NCBI GenBank assembly: GCA_963838235.1
Contig: CAWIQJ010000002.1
Location: 496,001 to 560,000 of the forward strand
Direction of reading: 5' to 3'
Source of the DNA: JAFECT01 sp963838235
GTDB lineage: Bacteria; Pseudomonadota; Alphaproteobacteria; Caulobacterales; Caulobacteraceae
Length of the DNA stretch: 64,000 nucleotides
Shown here: one piece after another, positions 45,756 through 57,777 of the stretch
Position numbering within the stretch: position 1 is the stretch's first letter
Layout: the number at the start of each line of letters is the position of its first letter
Notes under the pieces: generated by a model
Database searches by the model: none
What the model saw: the letters and a program-made list of their open reading frames with translations, nothing else
What the model was told of the DNA's origin: nothing
Position numbers and translations under genes: made by a program

Positions 45756-47607
45756 ATGCTCGATCGTCGCAGGTTGCTGGCCGGAGGCGCCGGCCTGGCC
45801 GCCCTGGGCTTCGCCCCCCAGGGGGCGCAGGCCCAGACCGTCTCGGAGATGGCGGACGGTCAGCTCAACATCGTGCTCACGCGCCAGTTCAACCACGGCG
45901 TCGAGACCCACCCCGAGCGCGCCACCGCGCTCGGCCTCGACAAGGGTCCGCTGGCGAAACTGCGCTCGAAGCTCGACGACTATTCGCTCGAAGCCGCCGA
46001 CAAGGAGCGCAACGACACCGTCGAGAACCTGAACTCACTGAAGCTCTTCAATCGCGATGAGCTCTCCAACACTTTTTCGCTCAGCTATGACATCGAGCTG
46101 TTCCGCCTCGAACTCGCCCAGGACGCGGAGCACCGTTTCCCGTACGGCTCCATCGGCGGCCGCACGGCGCCCTATGTGCTGAGCCAGCTCACCGGCGCCT
46201 ACTATACGGTCCCGGATTTCCTCGCGAAGGACCACAAGATCGACACCCGCGAGGACGTCGACACCTACCTCGCGCGGCTGAAGGCCTTCGCGGTCGCGCT
46301 CGACCAGCAGACGACCTATTTCAATCACGACGTCGGCCTGGGCGTGACGCCGCCCGACTTCATCGTCGCCGAGACGATCGGCAATCTGAAAAAGCTCGCC
46401 GACGCGTCCGCCTCGTCGAGCGTGCTGGTGCGCAGTGTCGCCGACCGCGCCAAGGCGAAGGGCCTGGCCGATCCGGAAGGCCAGGCGGCGCAGATCTTCA
46501 GCGGCGAGGTGGTTCCCGCGCTCGCGCGCCAGATCGCAGCACTGCAGGCGGTTGCGCCGCGCGCGGTGCACGACGCCGGTTGCTGGCGGCTGCCCGACGG
46601 CGACAACTACTACGAAGAGGCGCTACTGGCGGCCACCACCTTGAAGGTGACCGGCGACGACATCCACACCATCGGCCTGAAGCAGGTGAAGGACCTGCAG
46701 GCCGTGCTCGAACCCTTGCTGCAGGAACAGGGCCTGACCACCGGCACGGTGGGCGCGCGCATTGCGCACCTGAGCAGCGATCCGAAGTCGCTCTACCCCA
46801 ACACCGACGAAGGCAAGGCGCAGGTCATCGCCTATCTGAATTCGCTGGTGGCGGGGATCACGCCGAAGCTGTCGCGCGTGTTCATGGACATACCGGCGGC
46901 GAAGCTCGGAGATTCGCCGTGTGCCGGCCTATATCGAAGCCGGCGCGCCGCTCGGCTATTACAACGCCGCCCCGCTCGACGGTTCGCGACCGGGCGCCTA
47001 CTATATCAATCTGCAGGACACGGCGAACTGGCCCAAGTGGGGCCTGCCGACGCTGACCTATCACGAGGGCATTCCGGGGCATCACTTTCAGATCTCGCTG
47101 GTGCGTGAGGAGAAAGACCTGCCGGACTTCCGCAAGACCCAAGGCTTCCCGGTCTACAACGAAGGCTGGGCGCTCTACGCCGAACAGCTCGCGGGCGAAA
47201 TCGGCGCGTATGGCGACGACGCCGACGGCAAGCTCGGCCAGATCGGCCTGTACCAGAGCCTGCTGTTCCGCGCCTGCCGCCTGGTGGTGGACTCCGGCGT
47301 GCACGCCAAACGCTGGACGCGCGAACAGGGCATCCAGTACCTCATCGACAACTGCGGACGCACCAAGGGCGCGGCGACCAACGAGGTCGAACGCTATGCG
47401 GCGTGGCCGGGCCAGGCCTGCAGCTACAAGATCGGCCACGCGGTGATCACGGCCATGCGCGAGAAGGCCAAGACAGACCTGGGCGCCGGTTTCAGCCTGA
47501 AGGGCTTCCACAAGGCGGTGCTGAAGGGCGGCTCCATGCCGCTCAGTCTGCTGGAAAAACAGGTCGATGCGTGGAGCCAAAGGCGCGCGCTCGGCGTGCC
47601 GGACTGA
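45756..47607 (+). CDS. DUF885 family protein, exported (copy 2; one apparent frameshift)
   Basis: Tandem paralog of the preceding gene. ATG at 45756, twin-arginine-type leader (DRRRLLAGGAGLAALGFAPQ). The same hallmarks follow: LTYHEGIPGHHFQISLVREE, NEGWALYAEQLAGEIGAYGD, WPGQACSYKIGHAVITAMRE. Near 46908 an extra G (CTC-G-GAG) shifts the frame; removal restores EIRRVPAYIEAGAPLGYYNA, equivalent to the copy-1 sequence EIRRVPKAIEAGAPGGYYNG. Corrected length 616 residues. Confidence 0.85.
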
Positions 47608-47710
47608 CGCTCCCGTTTCGGGCGAAACCCACTCTCGCGGACGGACGCCTGCGCTGGACCTCGGACGCGGCGCGCGGGATGGTCGGCGCTCGACTGTAGG
47701 GGAGGGAACA

Positions 47711-47914
47711 ATGAAACGCTTGCTGCAGATCGTGGGCGTCCTGGTCGTGATCATGGGCGCGATCTGGATTCTTCAGGGCATGAGCTTGATTCCGCCGGGC
47801 AATATCCTGGCGCGCAGCTTCATGATGGGCCAGCGCCAGTGGGCGCTCTACGGCGGCGTCGCCGTGGTCGTGGGCCTGGCCATGGTCTTCTTCGGCGGGC
47901 GCAGCAAGGCCTGA
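47711..47914 (+). CDS. Small two-helix membrane protein
   Basis: 67 residues from the ATG at 47711 behind GGGAGGG. Two helices: LLQIVGVLVVIMGAIWILQG and WALYGGVAVVVGLAMVFFGG. The short loop has SLIPPGNILARSFM, a motif I associate with a common family of small uncharacterised alphaproteobacterial membrane proteins. It may share a transcript with the next gene, whose start lies 5 bp downstream. Confidence 0.75.
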   Translation: MKRLLQIVGVLVVIMGAIWILQGMSLIPPGNILARSFMMGQRQWALYGGVAVVVGLAMVFFGGRSKA

Positions 47915-47919
47915 GAGCG

Positions 47920-48380
47920 GTGGCGGGGAAGCGGCCGCTGTGGCGCTGTAAGGCCTGCGATCGGGCCTTCGCCAACCGCAACCAGTCGCATGCCTGCGGC
48001 AAGGCGGACCTCGAGCATCATTTCGACGGCAAGCCGCCCGAGATCCGCGCCATCTTCGACGCCTTTCTCGCGCGCCTCGAAGCCTTGGGGCCGGTGACGG
48101 TGCTGCCGCAGAAGACGCGCATCGCGTTTCAGACACGCATGTCCTTCGCCCAGCTCACGCCGCGCCGCCGCTGGGTCGACGGTCATCTGGTCCTGGCGGA
48201 GCGCTGCGAGCATCCGCTGTTTCGGCGCATCACCTGATCAGCCCGCGCAACCTCGTGCACGAGTTTCGCCTGACCTCGCCGCGCGACGCGGGCGGGGCGC
48301 TGCTTCCGTTCCTGCGCAAGGCCTATGCCGTGGGTGACCAGAAACATCTCGAGCGCCCATTGCGGCGCGGCGCGCCCTAG
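47920..48380 (+). CDS. DUF5655-like small protein (one apparent frameshift)
   Basis: GTG at 47920. The N-terminus has a zinc-ribbon-like pair (WRCKACDRAF … HACGKADLEHHF), then EIRAIFDAFLARLEALGPVT, KTRIAFQTRMSFAQLTPRRR and HLVLAERCEHPLFRRIT, resembling DUF5655 nucleic-acid-associated proteins. The frame stops at 48237, but ISPRNLVHEFRLTSPRDAGG continues in another frame to 48380, so a base is probably missing near 48232. Corrected length about 153 residues. Confidence 0.65.
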
Positions 48381-48412
48381 GCTCTTCTGACCGCGGCAAG
48401 GGAGGAAGGGTC

Positions 48413-49456
48413 ATGCGGACCAGGACCATCGGCGGACTGGCGTGGATGCTGATCGGGCTCGCGGGCGCGGCGGCGGCGCAGGGCAAGCCCGACGCCGGCC
48501 CGCAGACCTATGCGCTGCACGCGACGCCCGAGACCGTCGCCTGGGGCAACTACGATTCCAAACATCCGCCGGCGCTGCATGTGAAGTCGGGCGATACCGT
48601 AGTGTTCGACACCGTGCTCACCTCCAGCCCCGCCGCGCTCGAAAAGGGCGGCGTGAAGCCCGAAGACGTCGAGCCCAGCCTGCGCCTGCTCTACGACAAG
48701 GTCACTGACCGCGGTCCCGGCGGCCATATTCTCACCGGCCCGGTCTATGTCGACGGCGCCGAACCCGGCGACACCCTGGAAATCCACATCGACCGCATCG
48801 ATCTGGCCATCCCCTACGCCTATAACGGCTTCCGCTACGGCCTCGGCATTCTCAGCGAAGACTTTCCCTACGCGCGGATGAAGATCATCCCGCTCGACCG
48901 CGCGCGCATGGTCGCGCACTTCGCCCCGGGCGTGGACGTGCCGCTGCATCCGTTCTTCGGCAGCATGGGCGTGGCCCCGCCGGCCGACATCGGCCGTTAC
49001 AACTCCACGCCCCCGACCTTCATCGGCGGCAATATGGACAACAAGGAGCTGGTCGCCGGCACGACGCTCTATCTGCCGGTGTTTGTGAAGGGCGCGCTGT
49101 TCGAGATCGGCGACGGCCATGCGGGCCAGGGCAATGGCGAAGTGGACGTCACCGCTATGGAGACTTCGCTGGTCGGCCACATCCGCTTCGTGGTGCGCAA
49201 GGACCTGCACATCAAATACCCGCGTGCAGAGACGCCGACGCATTACATCGCCATGGGCTACGACGACGACCTGTCGATCGCAGCGCACAAGGCCGTGCGC
49301 GAGATGGTCGACTTTCTCGTGAGCGAAAAGGGCCTGTCCCGCGACGACGCCTATATGCTGACCAGCGTCGCCGGCGACCTCGACGTCACCGAGGTGGTGG
49401 ACCGCAACAAGGGGGCCCACGTGATGATGCCCAAGGCTGTGTTTTTGGGGAAATAG
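48413..49456 (+). CDS. Acetamidase/formamidase (FmdA/AmdA) family protein, exported
   Basis: 347 residues with a signal peptide (IGGLAWMLIGLAGAAAAQG), unusual for formamidases of cytosolic metabolism. Family features: HVKSGDTVVFDTVL, GGHILTGPVYVDGAEPGDTL, NMDNKELVAGTTLYLPVFVK, GDGHAGQGNGEVDVTAMETS. The DGHAGQGNGE metal-site motif is intact. The family hydrolyses short amides; the true substrate of exported members is not established. Confidence 0.85.
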   Translation: MRTRTIGGLAWMLIGLAGAAAAQGKPDAGPQTYALHATPETVAWGNYDSKHPPALHVKSGDTVVFDTVLTSSPAALEKGGVKPEDVEPSLRLLYDKVTDRGPGGHILTGPVYVDGAEPGDTLEIHIDRIDLAIPYAYNGFRYGLGILSEDFPYARMKIIPLDRARMVAHFAPGVDVPLHPFFGSMGVAPPADIGRYNSTPPTFIGGNMDNKELVAGTTLYLPVFVKGALFEIGDGHAGQGNGEVDVTAMETSLVGHIRFVVRKDLHIKYPRAETPTHYIAMGYDDDLSIAAHKAVREMVDFLVSEKGLSRDDAYMLTSVAGDLDVTEVVDRNKGAHVMMPKAVFLGK

Positions 49457-49468
49457 GAGAGGGCGGCG

Positions 49469-49792
49469 ATGCTGGTCGCGATCCTGGCGCTGATGCTCTC
49501 CGGCGGAGACGGGGCGTCGCCCGGTCCGGTGCGCGTGTGCAACGCCATGCAGGTCGCGCTCGACGGCGTGCGCTTCGAGGCGGCGCCCGGCGGCGCGAAT
49601 GTGACGGTCGATGCGAGTCTGAAACCGGACGCCTGCGTCGATGCCCCGTCGATGGCGCCGGGAGACTATACCCTGCGCTTCATTGAACATGGTCCCAACG
49701 GCGAGACTGCGATGTGCGCACGCCGGGTCACAGTGAAGGCCGGCGACACGGTGCGGATCAGCCCCGACGACGGCGCTCTGTGTGTGCTTTGA
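49469..49792 (+). CDS. Hypothetical small secreted protein
   Basis: 107 residues, short leader (LVAILALMLSGGDGASPG), then VRVCNAMQVALDGVRFEAA and ETAMCARRVTVKAGDTVRIS with four cysteines that may form two disulfides. It lies 12 bp after the FmdA-like gene and is probably in the same unit. No family recognised. Confidence 0.6.
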   Translation: MLVAILALMLSGGDGASPGPVRVCNAMQVALDGVRFEAAPGGANVTVDASLKPDACVDAPSMAPGDYTLRFIEHGPNGETAMCARRVTVKAGDTVRISPDDGALCVL

Positions 49793-49808
49793 AGATGGAA
49801 CGTGATTG

Positions 49809-50095
49809 ATGGCTGCGCCCTTGACCATGGAGCACAAGGCGGCGGCGATCCTCAACGCCGTCATGTGCTTTGCCCTGGCCTTGGGTTGCTTGTCGTTGAG
49901 CATTTTCGCGTTTCGCGACCTGCTCATCCGCCTAGCCGCCATTCCGCTCGCCGAACGATCTCTTGAGTTGTTCTTTCACTTCGGCCCGCTCACGAATGAT
50001 TTCGGAGGGGGATCAATTTACTCGCAGGTGCGGCCTTCTTCGTCGTTGTCAGCTACCGGACGTTTCGCTCCGCTATTCCGGCCACACGCCACTAG
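49809..50095 (+). CDS. Small membrane protein (one apparent frameshift)
   Basis: ATG at 49809: APLTMEHKAAAILNAVMCFA begins a first helix (ILNAVMCFALALGCLSLSIF), then LIRLAAIPLAERSLELFFHF. The frame then breaks in the GGAGGGGG tract near 50010. One frame over, a second helix reads cleanly (INLLAGAAFFVVVSYRTF) and ends RSAIPATRH at 50095, so one G is probably missing. About 95 residues, two helices. Function unknown. Confidence 0.55.
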
Positions 50096-50184
50096 CCATG
50101 CCGACAAACGGCCGCAGGGTGTAGTTTGAGTTAGCGCTCTCTACGGTCTAGGGTCTCGTGAGGTTCTGTCGGGGGGACGTGACC

Positions 50185-50997
50185 ATGACATCAATGAAAT
50201 CCTGGCTGCGCGCAGCCTGCGCGGCGGCGGCGATGGGGTTGGCCGCGACGGCTGCTCAGGCGCAAACGGTGAAGGCCGCGGACGGTCCGGTGTTGATCGT
50301 GGAGGGAGACGCCCAGCTGGAGCACGCGCCGGACTGGGCGCTGCTCTCCATCACCCTGAGGGGCGAGGGCAAGACGCAGGTGGACGCGGTCGCCGCCATG
50401 TCCGCTCTACGGGACCGGGTGGAAAGTGATCTGGCGAACCTGCCCAACGCTCCCGTTGTCGGGATCGGCACTGGCGCGCTCGATGTGGAGATCGTGCGTG
50501 GCAAGGATTGCGGATTGAATTCCGACGATGCGCCGATGCCCGACCATGCGGTTCTGTCGCAGGGCGTATGCGCGCCGATCGGCGCGGTGGCGAAGGTTGA
50601 GCTTCGACTGAAGATATCGCCGGCGACGAGGCTCGGCGAGGTGGCGGCCCACACGGTCGCCGCGGGGGCCGAGCGGCCGGATGTCGTTGGTTCCGGCGTC
50701 ACGGATATGGATGCGCTGAAACGCGAAGCGATGCGCCAGGCGCTCGCAGAGGCGCAGGGCAAGGCCGAGGCCATCGCGTCCGCCAGCGGACGTAAACTCG
50801 CCGCGGTTACGCAAATCGAAGACGGCTCGGCGCACGTCGAGGATGAGGATGTGCAGCGCCGGTACACCTATCACGACAAGGCCGTAAATGTTCGGCTCGA
50901 GAAGTTACCGCCGCCGCTGAAGGTACCGCCGCTGTCTCTCACCGCGCCGCCGGTTACGACGGAAGCCTCGGTGGCGGTGATCTATCAGCTGCAGTGA
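50185..50997 (+). CDS. SIMPL domain protein, exported
   Basis: 270 residues from the ATG at 50185 (an ATG at 50194 is also possible). Signal peptide (ACAAAAMGLAATAAQAQT) followed by a SIMPL (DUF541) domain: VLIVEGDAQLEHAPDWALLS, MDALKREAMRQALAEAQGKA and EAIASASGRKLAAVTQIEDG. Periplasmic or outer-membrane; the function of this family is poorly defined. Two or more cysteines lie in an inserted loop (GKDCGLNSDD). Confidence 0.8.
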   Translation: MTSMKSWLRAACAAAAMGLAATAAQAQTVKAADGPVLIVEGDAQLEHAPDWALLSITLRGEGKTQVDAVAAMSALRDRVESDLANLPNAPVVGIGTGALDVEIVRGKDCGLNSDDAPMPDHAVLSQGVCAPIGAVAKVELRLKISPATRLGEVAAHTVAAGAERPDVVGSGVTDMDALKREAMRQALAEAQGKAEAIASASGRKLAAVTQIEDGSAHVEDEDVQRRYTYHDKAVNVRLEKLPPPLKVPPLSLTAPPVTTEASVAVIYQLQ

Positions 50998-51040
50998 GTT
51001 GAGTGGCTACCCTATCCGGGAGCTTCAGCACAACCTTTTG

Positions 51041-51062
51041 ATTTTATTTGCAAAAATAAAAT
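51041..51062. other. AT-only inverted repeat upstream of recA
   Basis: ATTTTATTT and AAATAAAAT form a 9-bp perfect inverted repeat with loop GCAA in an otherwise GC-rich genome. It ends 5 bp before the LexA box. It may act as an UP-like promoter element or terminate the SIMPL gene. Confidence 0.4.
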
Positions 51063-51067
51063 AAGCA

Positions 51068-51082
51068 GAACATATTGCGAAC
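51068..51082. promoter_or_regulatory. LexA-type SOS box of recA
   Basis: GAAC-ATATTGC-GAAC matches GAAC-N7-GAAC exactly, 87 bp upstream of the recA start. recA is the standard LexA target, so the assignment is secure. Confidence 0.88.
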
Positions 51083-51169
51083 TGAGAACAAACCGCGTAC
51101 GGTCACTCCATGGCGCGGGAGACTTTGGGCCCGCCGGCGGATCGGAATCGTGCGATAGGGGAGGCCTCA

Positions 51170-52260
<1,091 letters not shown>

Positions 52261-52371
52261 TCCAGCTGCACCCGGTTTCGCCGTTCCCCCGGACGGTGGC
52301 CGGACCTCGTGAGCGCGGCTCCGGCGCGACCCGCCAGCCAACCCCCGCGCCCCAGTCGCTGCTCATGAACG

Positions 52372-52400
52372 GAGGCGCCCGCTCCCACGGGCGCCTCTTG
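52372..52400 (+). terminator. Terminator-like hairpin after recA
   Basis: GAGGCGCCCG (52372-52381) and CGGGCGCCTC (52388-52397) form a perfect 10-bp stem with a six-base loop, followed by TTG. It lies about 110 bp after recA and 130 bp before alaS. Confidence 0.6.
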
Positions 52401-52532
52401 TGCGTTCCGAGGCGTGCGGCTCCATGCTGCACCGCCGCAAAAGGCTTGGCTTGGCCTTCTCCCCGTCTCTATATGTCTGGCCCGTCCGGGACCCTCCCGG
52501 ACCTCCCCAAGACCCAGAGCCCAAGCCCCGCC

Positions 52533-55188
<2,656 letters not shown>

Positions 55189-55201
55189 AACCCCAATACC
55201 C

Positions 55202-55452
55202 TCCGCTCATCCCGGCGAATGCCTGGACCCAGATCGCAGGGCGTATCCGCTCAAATATTTTCCGTCATCCCGGGCTTGTCCCGGGATCCGCGGCGAGTGT
55301 TCAGGTTCTTCTGGTGGATGGTTCGCGCAAGCGCTCACACAGCCCTAAGAGCGTGCTGACACGCAGGCCCCGGCACAAGGCCGGGGTGACGGATGAATTG
55401 GAGAGTGCGGAGTCTTACGATCTGGGTCCCAGCATTCGCAGGGATGAGCGGA
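55202..55452. repeat. Inverted-repeat element, family A, copy 2 (interrupted)
   Basis: Arms 55202-55234 and 55420-55452 are near-perfect inverted repeats and match the arms of the 134-bp copy at 30996-31129 with a few changes. The core is split by the family B element at 55262-55392. The right arm contains the ATG at 55444, a possible start of the following gene. Confidence 0.7.
55262..55392. repeat. Inverted-repeat element, family B, nested copy (131 bp)
   Basis: Ends CCGTCATCCCGGGCTTGTCC (left) and GGCACAAGGCCGGGGTGACGG-type sequence (right) are inverted repeats of each other. The internal GGTTCGCGCAAGCGCTCACAC matches the long copy at 1884-1905. It sits wholly inside the family A element, so it inserted later. 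No target duplication is obvious. Confidence 0.7.
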
Positions 55453-57201
55453 TTGAAAAAAAGATTCGCGGAACTCGTTGTCGCAGCGTCCGCTTTCGCC
55501 CTCGCGTTCGCATCATCCCAGGCCCACGCCGGCGTCAGCTATTCCGGTTGTCTGAAGGCGGCCGATCCGTCGCTCTGCATCATGGGCAAGGCGATCGAAG
55601 GGACCGGCGCCTTGCCGTGGACCGAGCGGATGGACGATCTGGTCGGGAGCGGCGACGTCGAGCGCGCCGTGAAGCTCGCCGGCCAGGTGCGGCCGCTGGG
55701 CGGCATCCTGTCCGATTCACACGCGGTTCCGTCCGACAACGACATCGCCGCGCTCGACGATGTCGATCCCGAGGGCGCCAAGATCCTGCGCGACAACGAC
55801 ACCGACCTCGCCTGGCAGCGCGAGGTCGCGGTGAACGGCGCGGAGCTGACCACCCGCACCTTGCCGCCGGATACGGTGGCGGGCTTCGCCCTGGCCGCGG
55901 CGGCGTATCGCTCGGCCGATCCGTTCGCCGATCCCGTCGTTCAGGCGCCGTTGGCGGCGGTCGCCAAGACGCCCATCGACGAAGAGCGCGTGCTGTCGCG
56001 CGCCATGCGCTCGATCCATCCCGCCGGCCGCGCCTATGCGGTGGCGCCTGCAGGCGCGCGCGCCGTGCTCGACCACGCCAAGGCCCTGGCCCATCCGTCG
56101 GCGGAGTTCGATGCGACCTTCGCCGAATTCGCCTGGTGGGCCGGCGACGACGCGGCCGCAGCTACCGCGCTCGATCGACTGAAAGCCGACCCGGCGGCTG
56201 AGGCGCGCCACTGGAGCGCGGTCGCACGCATGCTGGCCGCGGTCGGCCGCCCCGCTGACGCCCAGGCGCTGGTCGATGCGAACGGCGAAGGCCGCGACAA
56301 GGTGAAGGCCGAACTCGCCATCGGCGACGCGTGGCTGGCCAAGGGCGACAAGACACGCGCGGCGGCGTCCGCACACACGGCGCTCGGCGCGGGCGGTGAC
56401 GATCCGCAGGTCTGGATCGAATTCACGGCCCTGATCGATCGCGCCGGCGATCACGCGGGCGCGCTGTCGACCGCCCAGGCCTTCGCCGCCGCCGCCGAGG
56501 GCGGCGATCCCGCGGGCCGCAGCGCCGGCCTCGCCGCCGCGTCCCAGGCGCTGGCCGCCATCGGCGAGACCGACCAGGCGTGTCGCGCGGCGCATCGCGC
56601 GCTGCAGGTCGCCGGCGATTCCGCCGCCGCCCAGGTCGCGGCGTGGAAGCATCGCTATCAAGGGACGCAGGTCCCGCTCAGTCCCTACTACGGCGTCGAC
56701 TTCTCCGGCGACCCGATCCCGGTCGACGACGTGCGCGACGCCTTCCGCGAACGCGCCGCCGCCGCGCTCGAAGCCTGCGGCGCCGTAGGCGAAGCGGCCA
56801 AGGCGCGCGGCGATGCGCACAGCTCCTCGGGCGCCTGGCGCGCGGTGGTTCCGGTGGAGGACGCCTCGCTCACGCCCGCCCAGCGGCTGAAGACCGAGGC
56901 CGCGCTCGCCGCTGCGACCCCCGCGCTCGCCGCCCGGCTGGCCGACGCCGCGGCGCTCGCGCCCGAGCCGGAAGATCCGGTGGCCAAACTGATGTGGCGC
57001 GACGCTGAGGCCTATGCGCTCGCCGCCGCCGGCCGGACCGAGCCTGCGCGCGCAATGGCGGCCTCGGCCGTGCGCGGCCTCGACGACCTGAGCAACCCCG
57101 ACGACCGCCAGACCGTGGCGTTGGTCTTGGCCAAGGACCATCGCGCGGTCGACACCCTGACCTCGCCGGGCGGCGCCTTCGGACGCACCCTGCCGCAGTA
57201 G
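55444..57201 (+). CDS. Hypothetical secreted helical-repeat protein
   Basis: About 585 residues. The leader (FAELVVAASAFALAFASSQA) is a clear signal peptide; start is either the ATG at 55444, inside the family A repeat arm, or the TTG at 55453 (LKKRFAEL…). The mature protein is Ala-rich with TPR-like helical pairs: GDVERAVKLAGQVRPLGGIL, AGDDAAAATALDRLKADPAA, AAVGRPADAQALVDANGEGR, GDHAGALSTAQAFAAAAEGG. Two Cys near the N-terminus (YSGCLKAADPSLC). No named family. Confidence 0.75.
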   Translation: MSGLKKRFAELVVAASAFALAFASSQAHAGVSYSGCLKAADPSLCIMGKAIEGTGALPWTERMDDLVGSGDVERAVKLAGQVRPLGGILSDSHAVPSDNDIAALDDVDPEGAKILRDNDTDLAWQREVAVNGAELTTRTLPPDTVAGFALAAAAYRSADPFADPVVQAPLAAVAKTPIDEERVLSRAMRSIHPAGRAYAVAPAGARAVLDHAKALAHPSAEFDATFAEFAWWAGDDAAAATALDRLKADPAAEARHWSAVARMLAAVGRPADAQALVDANGEGRDKVKAELAIGDAWLAKGDKTRAAASAHTALGAGGDDPQVWIEFTALIDRAGDHAGALSTAQAFAAAAEGGDPAGRSAGLAAASQALAAIGETDQACRAAHRALQVAGDSAAAQVAAWKHRYQGTQVPLSPYYGVDFSGDPIPVDDVRDAFRERAAAALEACGAVGEAAKARGDAHSSSGAWRAVVPVEDASLTPAQRLKTEAALAAATPALAARLADAAALAPEPEDPVAKLMWRDAEAYALAAAGRTEPARAMAASAVRGLDDLSNPDDRQTVALVLAKDHRAVDTLTSPGGAFGRTLPQ

Positions 57202-57298
57202 ATGCGCACATTGCGCGGCAGAGCCGGCGCTCAGGCCACTGGATTTTCTGAAGAAACGAGAAAGCGAGGTCGTCCCGAAAAACCTGGGGACGATGGCG

Positions 57299-57697
57299 TC
57301 AGGCCGGCGGCTGATAGGTCTTGCACATGGCCGCGAGCTTGTTGCCGGTCGGGTCGCGGACATAGGCGAGGTAGTAGTTCGGGCCGTACTTGGGCCGCGG
57401 TCCCGCCGGTCCTTCGTCGGTGGCGCCGTTGGCCATGGCGGCGGCGTAGAAGGCGTCGACCTGTTCGGGGGTGTCTGCGCCGAAGCCGACCATGGCGCCG
57501 TTGCCGCCGCGCGCGGCCTCGCCGTTGATCGGGGTGCACACCATCAGCTTGACCTGGTCCGGGTCGCCGCCGGGCGCATAGCCCGCCCAGCCGTCCTGGA
57601 AGAACGCCCGCAAAATCCCGAGCGGCTGCAATGCCGCGTCGTAGAACTTCACCGCCTCGTCAAAATCCTTCGCCCCGAGGGTCACGTAGCTGATCAT
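57299..57697 (-). CDS. VOC (glyoxalase/dioxygenase superfamily) protein
   Basis: 132 residues from the ATG at 57697. One VOC-fold unit pair: MISYVTLGAKDFDEAVKFYD, ALQPLGILRAFFQDGWAGYA, DTPEQVDAFYAAAMANGATD and YLAYVRDPTGNKLAAMCKTY. Many relatives are annotated as glyoxalase-like with unknown substrate. An exact LexA-type box lies about 45 bp upstream, suggesting possible SOS control. Confidence 0.85.
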   Translation of the reverse strand: MISYVTLGAKDFDEAVKFYDAALQPLGILRAFFQDGWAGYAPGGDPDQVKLMVCTPINGEAARGGNGAMVGFGADTPEQVDAFYAAAMANGATDEGPAGPRPKYGPNYYLAYVRDPTGNKLAAMCKTYQPPA

Positions 57698-57741
57698 GGT
57701 CTGGTTCTCCGCCTTGGAGAGGGACCTTACCACCGACGTCA

Positions 57742-57756
57742 GAACAAAACAAGAAC
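57742..57756. promoter_or_regulatory. Possible LexA-type box upstream of VOC gene
   Basis: GAAC-AAAACAA-GAAC is an exact GAAC-N7-GAAC match in the 80-bp gap between the VOC start (57697) and the end of the next minus-strand gene. About one chance match is expected in 64 kb of this composition, so this one is less certain than the recA and SRAP boxes. Confidence 0.5.
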
Positions 57757-57777
57757 AAAATTTGAGATCAATGAAGT

